Positions 23,431 to 31,059 of a stretch of 31,232 nt of DNA are shown piece after piece. The stretch covers positions 1 through 31,232 of the forward strand of contig JBGQDM010000032.1 in NCBI GenBank assembly GCA_041495845.1, given 5' to 3'. Positions within the stretch are counted from its first letter, which is position 1. Each line of letters starts with the position of its first letter. This stretch comes from JBGQDM01 sp041495845 (GTDB taxonomy: Bacteria > Acidobacteriota > Terriglobia > Terriglobales > Acidobacteriaceae). The notes beneath the pieces were generated by a model, which saw only the letters and a program-made list of their open reading frames with translations, had not been told where the DNA came from and did not search any database. A program made the position numbers and the translations under genes.

Positions 23431-24020
23431 TCCGCATCAACCTGTTGGGAGTAGCGAAAGCGAAAGGCAAGCGTTCCACGCCGGCGGTCATGTCCTCGTC
23501 GGGTGAGAGCGGTTCCCTGATCATCAAGGCCGTGGCGGTGCTGCTGGTCGCGGGCGTAGCCAATGGTTCCTACTGGCTGAAGCTGGACCGCGAAAAGAAG
23601 CAGATTGCCACCCAGATGGAAACGGCGGAACGCAAGAACCGCGAATTGTCCGACGTCAAAGCGCGGTATCAGGAGCGGCAGCGCGAGGCGGAAAACTACA
23701 AACGCCGCGTGGATGTCATCGATCAGCTGCGCAATGGACAAGCTGGGCCAGTTCACCTCCTCAACACCGTCGGCGAAACCGTGAACCGGACCGAAGCCGT
23801 CTGGTTGAGCACGATGAAGGACAACGGCAACGCCATTGACATTGAAGGTGTGGCGCTGGGCACGGACGCGGTGGCCAATCTAATCACGAACCTGCAGAAG
23901 ACGGGCTACTTCCGCACCGTGGAAATCAAGGAAACCTATCAGGACGATCAGGTGAAGGACATGCAAGCGTTCATCTTCACTCTGACCTGCGAAAAGAACA
24001 ACGACAAGGCCAAATCCTAA
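23427..24020 (+). CDS. pilN: Type IV pilus inner-membrane protein PilN
   Basis: PilN pairs with PilO in the inner membrane and binds PilM through its cytoplasmic tail. The 197-residue protein starts with the diagnostic MIRINLLG. One membrane helix lies at about 31-50, followed by a coiled coil (about 50-95) and a periplasmic ferredoxin-like domain (about 105-185: VWLSTMKDNGNAIDIEGVALG). The cytoplasmic tail before the helix is about 30 residues. The ATG overlaps the pilM stop by four bases. PilO follows after ten bases. Confidence 0.93.
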   Translation: MIRINLLGVAKAKGKRSTPAVMSSSGESGSLIIKAVAVLLVAGVANGSYWLKLDREKKQIATQMETAERKNRELSDVKARYQERQREAENYKRRVDVIDQLRNGQAGPVHLLNTVGETVNRTEAVWLSTMKDNGNAIDIEGVALGTDAVANLITNLQKTGYFRTVEIKETYQDDQVKDMQAFIFTLTCEKNNDKAKS

Positions 24021-24030
24021 GAGGCGGCGT

Positions 24031-24654
24031 ATGGGCAACCTGAGCGAACTTTCGAGTGGCAAGCAGTGGATGATGATGTTGGTGCTGGGTGGACTGGTGT
24101 CGGCGGCGGTGTATTTCTTCATGTTCCGCGGCATGACCCAGAATAACCAGACAGCGCAGAACGCTCTCACCGTCAAGCTGGCGGAGAACTCGCAGCTCGA
24201 GGCCTACCGGCCCAAGCTGGCGGAGATCGAACGGCAGCTGGCCAACCTGAAACAGCAGCTCGAAATTGAGCGGCGCATTGTGCCCGACGAGAAGCAAGCG
24301 GACGATTTCATGCGCATGGTGCAGAGCGAAGCGGGTAAGGCGGGGATCGAAGTGCGCCGCTATACCGCCCGCGCTGTCAGCGCCCGCGAATACTACTCCG
24401 AGGTGCCCTTCGAGCTGGAAGTGGACGGCCCCTACTACGGGGTGGTCAATTTCCTCGACCGGCTGGGCAAGATGGAGCGCATCGTCAACGTGTCCGGATT
24501 ATTGATGGCGACGCCGAGGCGGCAGAGCGACGCCAAAGCCAAGAAGACCTACCAGTACGCGCCGGGCGAGAGTGTGATTGCGACCTGCGTGGCCACCACG
24601 TTCTTTAGTCATGACCTGCAGCCGGTGGCTGCGGCACCCGCAGGGCGGAGATAG
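24031..24654 (+). CDS. pilO: Type IV pilus inner-membrane protein PilO
   Basis: PilO forms the periplasmic heterodimer with PilN that aligns the PilQ secretin with the motor. The 207-residue protein has a short cytoplasmic N-terminus, one membrane helix (about 14-33), a coiled coil (about 45-88, RPKLAEIERQLANLKQQLEIE) and the PilO ferredoxin-like domain (about 95-195: YSEVPFELEVDGPYYGVVNFLDRLGKMERIVNV). GAGGCGG upstream of ATG 24031 is a fair ribosome-binding site. It lies tightly between pilN and pilP. Confidence 0.93.
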   Translation: MGNLSELSSGKQWMMMLVLGGLVSAAVYFFMFRGMTQNNQTAQNALTVKLAENSQLEAYRPKLAEIERQLANLKQQLEIERRIVPDEKQADDFMRMVQSEAGKAGIEVRRYTARAVSAREYYSEVPFELEVDGPYYGVVNFLDRLGKMERIVNVSGLLMATPRRQSDAKAKKTYQYAPGESVIATCVATTFFSHDLQPVAAAPAGRR

Positions 24655-24663
24655 GGGACCGGT

Positions 24664-25377
24664 ATGAAGCGGAGCGCAGGAATTCTCTGGGTGGTGATGG
24701 CTGGGTTGGGCGCCAGTTGGGCGCAGAACCCGGACATCATCCAAAACACCAAAGACACGATGAAGGCGGTAGTGCGGAAGAAAGAACTGGATTCGAACGC
24801 CGCACTGGCAGCGTCGCCCAGCAGCAAGCCAACGGCGGCTGCGGCCAGCGCCAAAGCCCCTGCGGCGGCCCCCGCCAAAGCGCAAGCAGCACCCACGAAA
24901 GCGTCGGCAGTAGCGGCCAAGGCGGCACCCGCCAAAGCACCAGTGGCAAAGGCGCCGAGTGCGGCGGAAAAATCGGTCGCGGCCAAAGCTACGCCGGATC
25001 CGGAAGTCGAGAACAAAATCTCTGAACCCGCGCCCGCGAGAGAAAACGCGTTTGTGACGGCGGCCGGCCGGCGTGATCCTTTTGTCAGCCCGGTCGTGCA
25101 GCACCTGGCGATGACCGGTTGCAGCACTGGCAAGCGCTGCCTGGCGATTGATCAGATCAACCTCAAGGGCATCATCAAGTCGGAAGCGGGCATGATCGCC
25201 GTGGTGGTGAACGCACTGGACAAGGCGTATTTCCTGCGGGAGAACGACCCTGTCTTCAACGGCTACGTGGTGAAGATTTCAGGCGACTCGGTGACTTTCA
25301 AGGAGCAGGTGCAGGACAGATTGGGTCACATGACGACGCGGGACGTGACCAAGAAAATTCTGCAACCAGCGGTCTAG
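24664..25377 (+). CDS. pilP: Type IV pilus assembly protein PilP with long Ala/Lys linker
   Basis: PilP normally links the PilN/PilO complex to PilQ across the periplasm. This 237-residue protein has a signal peptide (about 1-20, ending SWA-Q). A low-complexity Ala/Lys/Pro linker (about 47-112) follows, then the C-terminal PilP beta domain (about 125-230: GRRDPFVSP, INLKGIIKSEAGMIAVVV, KAYFLRENDPVFNGYVVKISGDSV). No lipobox cysteine follows the signal peptide, unlike lipoprotein PilP of Neisseria or Pseudomonas, so anchoring must differ. Two cysteines (in TGCSTGKRC) may form a disulfide. It lies nine bases after pilO. Confidence 0.9.
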   Translation: MKRSAGILWVVMAGLGASWAQNPDIIQNTKDTMKAVVRKKELDSNAALAASPSSKPTAAAASAKAPAAAPAKAQAAPTKASAVAAKAAPAKAPVAKAPSAAEKSVAAKATPDPEVENKISEPAPARENAFVTAAGRRDPFVSPVVQHLAMTGCSTGKRCLAIDQINLKGIIKSEAGMIAVVVNALDKAYFLRENDPVFNGYVVKISGDSVTFKEQVQDRLGHMTTRDVTKKILQPAV

Positions 25378-25463
25378 GTACGACCGGAGAATTCCGGAGA
25401 TTCAGAGTTTGAAGGGAAAGACAGGCGGAGCGTGCAAGGCGCCGCCGGTCAGGGAGAAGCGAG

Positions 25464-27551
25464 ATGCGGAAGCAACTGGTGGCGATGTTCCTGACGCTGC
25501 TGCTGGCCAGTCCAATGGCAGTAGCCGAGACCCAGAACGCCGGAGTGGCGATGCCGGGCAACACGGCAGCGGCCGCGGCAAAGCCGGTGTCTCTGAAGCA
25601 CATTGACGTGGCCCAGGCGGCCGATGGCGTCGAGGTGACGCTGACGGCGAGCCAGCCGGTCACGCCGCGGGCGACGGTACTCAGCAATCCGTCGCGCCTG
25701 GTGCTGGATCTGCCCAACACGCTGGCAGCCACCGGGCAACGCCACATCGCCGTGGACAAGGACGGGGTGAAGGCGGTGCGTGTCGGCCAGGACGGACTGC
25801 TCCCTCCGACCACGCGCGTCGTGGTGGATCTCTCCGCTGCTCGTGACTATCAGGTGACGGCGGACGGCAACCGCCTGCTGGTGAAGTTCCAGGGATCGAG
25901 CGGTGCGGCAGTGCCAGCGGCTCCGGCCCCGACTGCGGCCAAGCTGCAAGCCCAGCCCGCCACCCAGACAGCGGCCGCGCAGCCGACGCGTCCCGCCGCC
26001 CAGGATTTTGCTTTCGTCGAGCCCTCCTACAAGGCCAAGGAAGCGACCAAAGACGATGTCGCGAAGGACGCAACGAGCCAGAACGCAGCTGTGAACGCTG
26101 CGCCCGCGCGCGCTATTGAAGCGGCGGCGAAGTTTGCCGAGAAGCCGCTCGACGGTGTGACCACGCCCGCCAACGCCAGCCTGAAAGCGGACGATTCCGC
26201 CTCTACCGCCAAAGTCGATCCCGCTGTCAATCTGGCGGCGGAGCAGAAGGCCCAACGCAATCAGCAGCCCGCCGCCACCGGTCCCAAGTACACGGGCGAA
26301 CCGATTTCGGTGAACTTGAAAGATGTTGACTTGAAAGATTTCTTCCGCCTGGTTCACGAAATCAGCGGACTGAACGTGGTGCTCGATCCTAACGTAAAGG
26401 GCTCGCTCACCCTCGTGCTCGATGACGTACCGTGGGACCAGGCGCTCGACATCGTGTTGAAGAACAACGATCTGGCGCGGCAGCTGGAAGGCAACGTCCT
26501 GCGCATCGCCACCGTGGACACGCTCAAGAGGGAAGCCGAGTCTCGCCGGGCGCAGCAGGAAGCCGAAGCCATGGCCGTCGAGAAAGTCACGGTCACCCGC
26601 TTCCTCAGCTATTCGCGTTCCAAAGACGTGGTTCCCACACTCAAGAAGTTCCTGACTCAGCGTGGCGATGTCATCTCAGATGACCGCACCAATGCGCTGA
26701 TCATCTCGGACATTCCCAACGTGATTCCGCAGTTGGACCGCCTGTTGACGCAGCTCGATCGCAAGACGCAGGAAGTCGAAATTGAAGCGCGCGTTGTGGC
26801 TGCCACGCGCAGCTTCGCACGCGACCTGGGCACCCAGCTGGGCGTTGGCTGGGGCAACGGGCCCACCGCCATCGGCGGCGCCACCAGCGTGGGCACCACG
26901 CCGACGCAGGTGTTCGGTCTGAACCCGAGCTACATTACGGTGGGCGGCACCGCGACCCAGGCCGGAACGCAGATTCCGCTGTTTACCAATATGCCGGTAC
27001 CCAGCCCGAACAGCGGCCTCAGCTTCCTCAATTTCAGCAAGAACTACCGGATTGACGCCATCCTAACCATGGCGGAGTCGCGGGGCTTGCTCAAAATCCT
27101 CTCGCGTCCGCGGGTGGTCACACAAAACAACATTCAGGCGATCGTGAAGCAGGGCGTGCGCGTACCGATTGTGACTCAGGCCCAGTTGGGTGGTCCGCCT
27201 ACGGTGACCTACGTGGACGCCTTCCTGCGGCTGACGGTGACACCACAGATCACGTCGGAAGGCACCATCTTCCTGAACGTGGACGTGGAAAACACCACCC
27301 CTGACTTTGGCCGCTCGGTGCAGGGCAACCCTACCTTGATCACGCAGCAGGCCACCACGCAGGTGCTGGTGACCGACGGTGGCACGGTGGTGATTGGTGG
27401 CGTCATTCAGACGCAGAACTCATCCAACGTGAGCCAGGTGCCGCTGCTCGGCAGCGTGCCCTATCTCGGCAACCTGTTTAAACGGCGCACGGTTCAGACT
27501 TCCAACCAGGAGCTGATCTTCTTCATCACGCCGCGCATCATTCAGACATAA
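25464..27551 (+). CDS. pilQ: Type IV pilus outer-membrane secretin PilQ
   Basis: PilQ multimerises into the outer-membrane pore through which the pilus passes. The 695-residue protein has a signal peptide (about 1-21) and one AMIN domain (about 43-143) that would bind peptidoglycan. An Ala/Lys-rich linker (about 146-270) is followed by a secretin/TonB short N-terminal domain (about 277-350: ISVNLKDVDLKDFFRLVHEISGLNVV), an N1/NolW domain (about 372-445) and the secretin channel domain (about 446-693), ending VPLLGSVPYLGNLFKRR. Many PilQs carry two AMIN domains; only one is seen here. An 86-bp gap separates it from pilP, with CAGGGAG ahead of ATG 25464. A tandem duplication covers its stop codon. 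Confidence 0.95.
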   Translation: MRKQLVAMFLTLLLASPMAVAETQNAGVAMPGNTAAAAAKPVSLKHIDVAQAADGVEVTLTASQPVTPRATVLSNPSRLVLDLPNTLAATGQRHIAVDKDGVKAVRVGQDGLLPPTTRVVVDLSAARDYQVTADGNRLLVKFQGSSGAAVPAAPAPTAAKLQAQPATQTAAAQPTRPAAQDFAFVEPSYKAKEATKDDVAKDATSQNAAVNAAPARAIEAAAKFAEKPLDGVTTPANASLKADDSASTAKVDPAVNLAAEQKAQRNQQPAATGPKYTGEPISVNLKDVDLKDFFRLVHEISGLNVVLDPNVKGSLTLVLDDVPWDQALDIVLKNNDLARQLEGNVLRIATVDTLKREAESRRAQQEAEAMAVEKVTVTRFLSYSRSKDVVPTLKKFLTQRGDVISDDRTNALIISDIPNVIPQLDRLLTQLDRKTQEVEIEARVVAATRSFARDLGTQLGVGWGNGPTAIGGATSVGTTPTQVFGLNPSYITVGGTATQAGTQIPLFTNMPVPSPNSGLSFLNFSKNYRIDAILTMAESRGLLKILSRPRVVTQNNIQAIVKQGVRVPIVTQAQLGGPPTVTYVDAFLRLTVTPQITSEGTIFLNVDVENTTPDFGRSVQGNPTLITQQATTQVLVTDGGTVVIGGVIQTQNSSNVSQVPLLGSVPYLGNLFKRRTVQTSNQELIFFITPRIIQT

Positions 27552-27570
27552 CGACGCAGACATAACGACG
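27543..27570 (+). repeat. 14-bp perfect tandem duplication over the pilQ stop codon
   Basis: CAGACATAACGACG occurs twice head to tail at 27543-27556 and 27557-27570. The first copy contains the pilQ stop (TAA at 27549-27551); the second is untranslated. It looks like a slippage duplication. Confidence 0.85.
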
Positions 27571-27585
27571 TTAAGAAGCGTACCT

Positions 27586-27619
27586 GCCGGCGCCTCCGGT
27601 TGAACCCGGAAGCGCCGGT
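27586..27619 (+). terminator. Strong hairpin downstream of pilQ
   Basis: CCGGCGC and TCCGG (27587-27599) pair with CCGGA and GCGCCGG (27606-27618) around a TTGAAC loop, with a single C/A mismatch in a stem of about 13 positions. There is no T tract after it, so it may mark the operon end as a Rho-dependent or 3'-protective structure. It sits 35 bp after the pilQ stop. Confidence 0.5.
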
Positions 27620-27745
27620 GGGGATCGCAATCCTTCCCGCCCACTCCGCCTCAGGGCACCCGCTTTTCCGCTTCCCCGCTTCCAGGACCTCGTTCGGCGC
27701 TTGCGCTTTTCCAAGTAGTTCCGTTGGCCTTGCTAAACTGGGCAG

Positions 27746-28825
27746 ATGCATCCCGATACCACCCGTCTGCAGCGGCTGTGCCAGCACGCCTCGCCCGGCC
27801 TGGACGGATACTTCATCACCCATCCCCCAAACATTCGGTATCTTTGCGGTTTTACCGGTAGCAGCGGCGTTTTACTGGCGGCTGGCGGCGAGAACGTTTT
27901 CTTTACCGACGGCCGCTATACCACGCAAGCAGGCGAAGAAGTGCGCGGAGCCCGAGTCGTCGTCGAGAGCAAGGGACCGTTGGCGGCGGCAGTGGAATGG
28001 TTGCAGCGTCGCCGCGGGGCTGTCACGCTGGGGATCGAGGGGGAACATCTCAGTTTGGCCGCGCACGCCCACCTGCGCAAGCTCCTGCCCACGCGGGTGC
28101 GCCTGCGCAACACGCCCGGCGCTGTGGAGCGCCTGCGGCTGATCAAGGATGCGACGGAGATCGAGCGGATCCGCGCGGCGGTCCAACTGGGCTCAAGTCT
28201 CTTGGCGCCAGCGGTTCGCCGCATTGCTCCCGGGGTGCGCGAAGTCGAGGTTGCTGCAGTCCTCGAGTTGGCCGCCCGGCGCGGAGGGGCGGAGGGCATG
28301 TCGTTCTCCACCATCGTCGCCGCGGGCCAGCGTTCCGCCTTGCCTCATGGGGTCGCCTCGGCGGCGCCCATCCCCCGCCGCGGGTTCGTCGTGCTCGACT
28401 TCGGTGTTATACTCGCGGGTTATTGTTCGGACATGACCCGAACTGTGCACGTAGGCCGGCCGTCAGCGGCAGCGCGGGCACGCTACCAGGCGGTGCTGGA
28501 GGCACAACAGGCGGCCGCAGCTGCGGTGGGGCCGGGCAGAGGCGCGCACGAAGTCGATGCGGCTGCTCGTAAGGTGTTGACTAAACGTGGCTTGGGAAAG
28601 TATTTCGCCCATTCCACGGGGCACGGTGTGGGTCTGGAGATTCACGAAGCCCCACGTCTTGCCCGCGGTAGCAAGGACATCCTGGAGCCGGGGATGGTGA
28701 TCACCATCGAGCCCGGTGTTTATGTTCCCGGCGAAGGTGGCGTCCGGATTGAAGACATGGTGCTGGTTACTGCAAAGGGAAGCGAAGTTCTGACTCCGAC
28801 TCCAAAGGAGTTGATCGTCATCTAG
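27746..28825 (+). CDS. M24-family Xaa-Pro aminopeptidase
   Basis: This 359-residue cytoplasmic metallopeptidase removes N-terminal residues ahead of proline. It has an N-terminal creatinase-type domain (about 1-125, with FTDGRYTTQA) and a C-terminal pita-bread catalytic domain. The five dinuclear metal ligands are visible as D218 (LDFG), D229 (CSDMTRT), H293 (STGHGVGLEIHE), E322 (IEPGVY) and E336 (RIED). The length and layout match bacterial PepQ/YpdF/YqhT-type prolidase-like enzymes, so Xaa-Pro dipeptidase activity is possible too. The ATG has a weak ribosome-binding site (GGGCAG). It stands just before accB, an arrangement also familiar from Bacillus (yqhT, efp, accB), here without efp. Confidence 0.92.
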   Translation: MHPDTTRLQRLCQHASPGLDGYFITHPPNIRYLCGFTGSSGVLLAAGGENVFFTDGRYTTQAGEEVRGARVVVESKGPLAAAVEWLQRRRGAVTLGIEGEHLSLAAHAHLRKLLPTRVRLRNTPGAVERLRLIKDATEIERIRAAVQLGSSLLAPAVRRIAPGVREVEVAAVLELAARRGGAEGMSFSTIVAAGQRSALPHGVASAAPIPRRGFVVLDFGVILAGYCSDMTRTVHVGRPSAAARARYQAVLEAQQAAAAAVGPGRGAHEVDAAARKVLTKRGLGKYFAHSTGHGVGLEIHEAPRLARGSKDILEPGMVITIEPGVYVPGEGGVRIEDMVLVTAKGSEVLTPTPKELIVI

Positions 28826-28846
28826 CGCCGGGCGCTGGAGCCGGGT

Positions 28847-29347
28847 GTGGAGATCGTTCCAACCTCCCTCATGAACCTTAAAGAGATTCGCGAACTCATC
28901 GAGTTCTTAAAAGAGCAGGAGATTGCCGAGTTCGAGTTGGAACGCGGTGACGTCAAGGTGCGCATCAAGCGGGACGCTCCCGCTGCCGCGCCCCCGGCTG
29001 CTCCACAGTACGTGATGGCCGCGCCGGCAGTTGCGGCGGCCAGCCCGGCGGTTCCGGTGGCAGAGGTGCCTGCCGCGCCGAAGGAACTGGCCAAAGAAGA
29101 AGAGCTCCACATTGTGCGCTCCCCCATCGTGGGCACGTTCTACGAAGCGCCATCGCCGGGCGCTCCTCCATTTGTGAAACCGGGAGACAGCGTGACGGCG
29201 GGCCAGGTGTTGTGCATTGTGGAAGCCATGAAGCTGATGAATGAGATTGAGTCCGATGTAACGGGGGAAATCGTCAAACGGCTGGTGAACAACGGGGCGG
29301 CGATTGAATACAGCCAGCCTCTGTTTGAAGTTCGGCCGCGGTCGTAG
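28847..29347 (+). CDS. accB: Biotin carboxyl carrier protein of acetyl-CoA carboxylase
   Basis: AccB carries the biotin that is carboxylated by AccC and then donates CO2 to acetyl-CoA, the first step of fatty-acid synthesis. The 166-residue protein has the N-terminal helix segment LKEIRELIEFLKEQEIAEFELERG, a Pro/Ala linker (about 45-80) and the C-terminal biotinyl domain (about 86-165) with the EAMKLMNEI motif, biotin on K129. VRSPIVGTFYEAPSPGAPPFVKPGD includes the protruding-thumb segment of BCCPs. GTG 28847 follows GGAG (28837-28840) at six bases and is preferred over ATG 28871. It is 21 bp after the peptidase gene and 62 bp before accC, with a terminator in that gap. Confidence 0.95.
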   Translation: MEIVPTSLMNLKEIRELIEFLKEQEIAEFELERGDVKVRIKRDAPAAAPPAAPQYVMAAPAVAAASPAVPVAEVPAAPKELAKEEELHIVRSPIVGTFYEAPSPGAPPFVKPGDSVTAGQVLCIVEAMKLMNEIESDVTGEIVKRLVNNGAAIEYSQPLFEVRPRS

Positions 29348-29369
29348 GCAGTGGAAATGAAAATTGGAG

Positions 29370-29392
29370 GCGCGCAGGGCGCGCTTTTTTTT
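29370..29392 (+). terminator. Intrinsic terminator between accB and accC
   Basis: GCGCGC (29370-29375), an AGG loop and GCGCGC (29379-29384) form a GC-only stem followed at once by eight T residues (29385-29392). This is a textbook Rho-independent terminator, placed inside what is normally a co-transcribed pair. It may act partially, lowering accC relative to accB. Confidence 0.8.
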
Positions 29393-29409
29393 CTTCCGGT
29401 AAGGTTCAA

Positions 29410-30771
29410 ATGTTCAGCAAGATCCTGATTGCCAATCGCGGGGAGATCGCGCTGCGGGTCATTTGCGCCTGCCGCGAATTGGGGATTCGCGCCGTCGCCA
29501 TCTACAGCGAGGCCGACCGCAATTCGCTGCACGTGCGTTTTGCCGATGAGGCCATCTGCATCGGTCCGCCCCAGACTTCGCTCAGCTACCTCAACATTCC
29601 CGCCGTGATCAGCGCCGCGGAGATTGCCAACGTGGATGCAATCCATCCCGGGTATGGGTTGCTGGCGGAGAATGCCAACTTTGCCGAAGTTTGCCAAGCC
29701 TGCGGCATCAAGTTCATCGGCCCCACCCCGGACCTCATCCGCCTGATGGGAGAAAAGGAAAAGGCCCGCGAAGCCATGAAGAAGGCGGGTGTGCCCATCC
29801 TGCCGGGATCGGAAGGCGTGATCGCCACGCAGGAAGAAGCGCTGGAGTGGGCGAAACAGGTGGGCTTTCCCGTCATCATCAAGGCGTCGGCGGGTGGCGG
29901 TGGACGTGGCATGCGCATTGTGCGCAAGGAAGAAGACCTGCCCAATCTTTTTCAGGCGGCCTCGGCGGAAGCGGCTGCCGCTTTCGGCAACGGTGCGCTC
30001 TACATGGAGAAATACGTCGAGCACCCGCGCCACATTGAGTTTCAAGTGCTGGGCGATGAGTACGGCAACGTGGTTAGTCTGGGCGAGCGCGAATGTTCCA
30101 TCCAGCGGCGTCATCAGAAACTGCTGGAGGAATCGCCCTCAACGCAAGTCTCGCCCGAATTGCGGGACCACATTGGCAATATTCTCTGTAAGACGCTTTC
30201 CGGGCTGGGCTACAGCAATGCGGGCACAATTGAGTTCTTGATGGACCAGGACCGCAACCTCCACTTCATCGAGATGAATACGCGCATTCAGGTGGAGCAT
30301 CCGGTGACGGAAATGGTGACCGACGTGGACCTGGTAAAGAGCCAGATCCTGCTGGCGGCGGGAGAGCGCATGGAAGACGTGCTACACGGGCCTATCGTCC
30401 ATCGTGGCCATGCCATCGAGTGCCGCATCAATGCCGAGCATCCGGAAACCTTTGTACCGTCAGCGGGGAGAATTACTTCGTTTCATCCGCCCGGCGGGAC
30501 CGGTGTGCGCATGGACACCGCCGCCTATGCCGAAGGTGTGATTCCGCCCTACTACGATTCCCTGATTGCCAAGCTGGTGGTGCGCGGCAAGGACCGCAGT
30601 GAGGCCATCTCCCGCATGCGGCGCGCCCTCGAGATGTTTATTGTGGAAGGGATTTACACCACCATTCCGCTACACAAGAAAATTTTGGCCGACCCGGATT
30701 TCCAGGCAGGGAACTTCGACACGGGCTTCATTGAACGTTTTCTGGCCAAGGGGAAAGAGAAGTCGGCGTAG
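29410..30771 (+). CDS. accC: Biotin carboxylase subunit of acetyl-CoA carboxylase
   Basis: AccC uses ATP and bicarbonate to carboxylate biotin on AccB. The 453-residue protein matches E. coli AccC closely in length and motifs: N-terminal MFSKILIANRGEIALRVI, the ATP-grasp glycine-rich loop KASAGGGGRGMR from K158, and the catalytic EMNTRIQVEHPVTE with E288, N290 and R292 at almost the E. coli positions. The C-terminal domain (about 330-450) is complete. TAAGG at 29400-29404 precedes ATG 29410. The gene lies directly after the accB terminator, so its expression depends on read-through or an unseen promoter. Confidence 0.97.
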   Translation: MFSKILIANRGEIALRVICACRELGIRAVAIYSEADRNSLHVRFADEAICIGPPQTSLSYLNIPAVISAAEIANVDAIHPGYGLLAENANFAEVCQACGIKFIGPTPDLIRLMGEKEKAREAMKKAGVPILPGSEGVIATQEEALEWAKQVGFPVIIKASAGGGGRGMRIVRKEEDLPNLFQAASAEAAAAFGNGALYMEKYVEHPRHIEFQVLGDEYGNVVSLGERECSIQRRHQKLLEESPSTQVSPELRDHIGNILCKTLSGLGYSNAGTIEFLMDQDRNLHFIEMNTRIQVEHPVTEMVTDVDLVKSQILLAAGERMEDVLHGPIVHRGHAIECRINAEHPETFVPSAGRITSFHPPGGTGVRMDTAAYAEGVIPPYYDSLIAKLVVRGKDRSEAISRMRRALEMFIVEGIYTTIPLHKKILADPDFQAGNFDTGFIERFLAKGKEKSA

Positions 30772-30840
30772 TCTTAGGGCCGCGCCATTCGGGGAGGAAA
30801 TGCGTCCCATCCAGAACTCCGTTCATGACACAATTTCAAT

Positions 30841-31059
30841 ATGAAGAACGTAACTTTTCGCGCCGATGGTGGGCTCCTCAAGCAAGCCCGGGCGGTCGCT
30901 CGTTCGCAACACAGCACACTGAACGCTGCTTTCCGGGAGTGGCTGGGAGAGTATGCCTCCGGCTATGGCAGCGCGAGGGAAGTGGATGCGCTCATGAAAA
31001 GGTTGCGGCACGTTCAGGTCGGCAGAGCCCTTACGCGGGAGGAGATGAATACCCGGTAG
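30841..31059 (+). CDS. Antitoxin-like small protein (ribbon-helix-helix, VapB-type)
   Basis: This 72-residue protein starts MKNVTFRADGGLLKQARAVA, followed by NAAFREWLGEYA. This is the strand-helix-helix pattern of ribbon-helix-helix antitoxins, and its acidic/basic tail VGRALTREEMNTR resembles VapB-type proteins that normally precede a PIN-domain VapC. RHH proteins bind DNA as dimers and, in this setting, would neutralise a toxin. Here no toxin follows: the next gene, thiE, starts at its stop codon. No ribosome-binding site is clear before ATG 30841, so a leaderless or weakly translated message is possible. The assignment is by pattern only. Confidence 0.65.
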   Translation: MKNVTFRADGGLLKQARAVARSQHSTLNAAFREWLGEYASGYGSAREVDALMKRLRHVQVGRALTREEMNTR

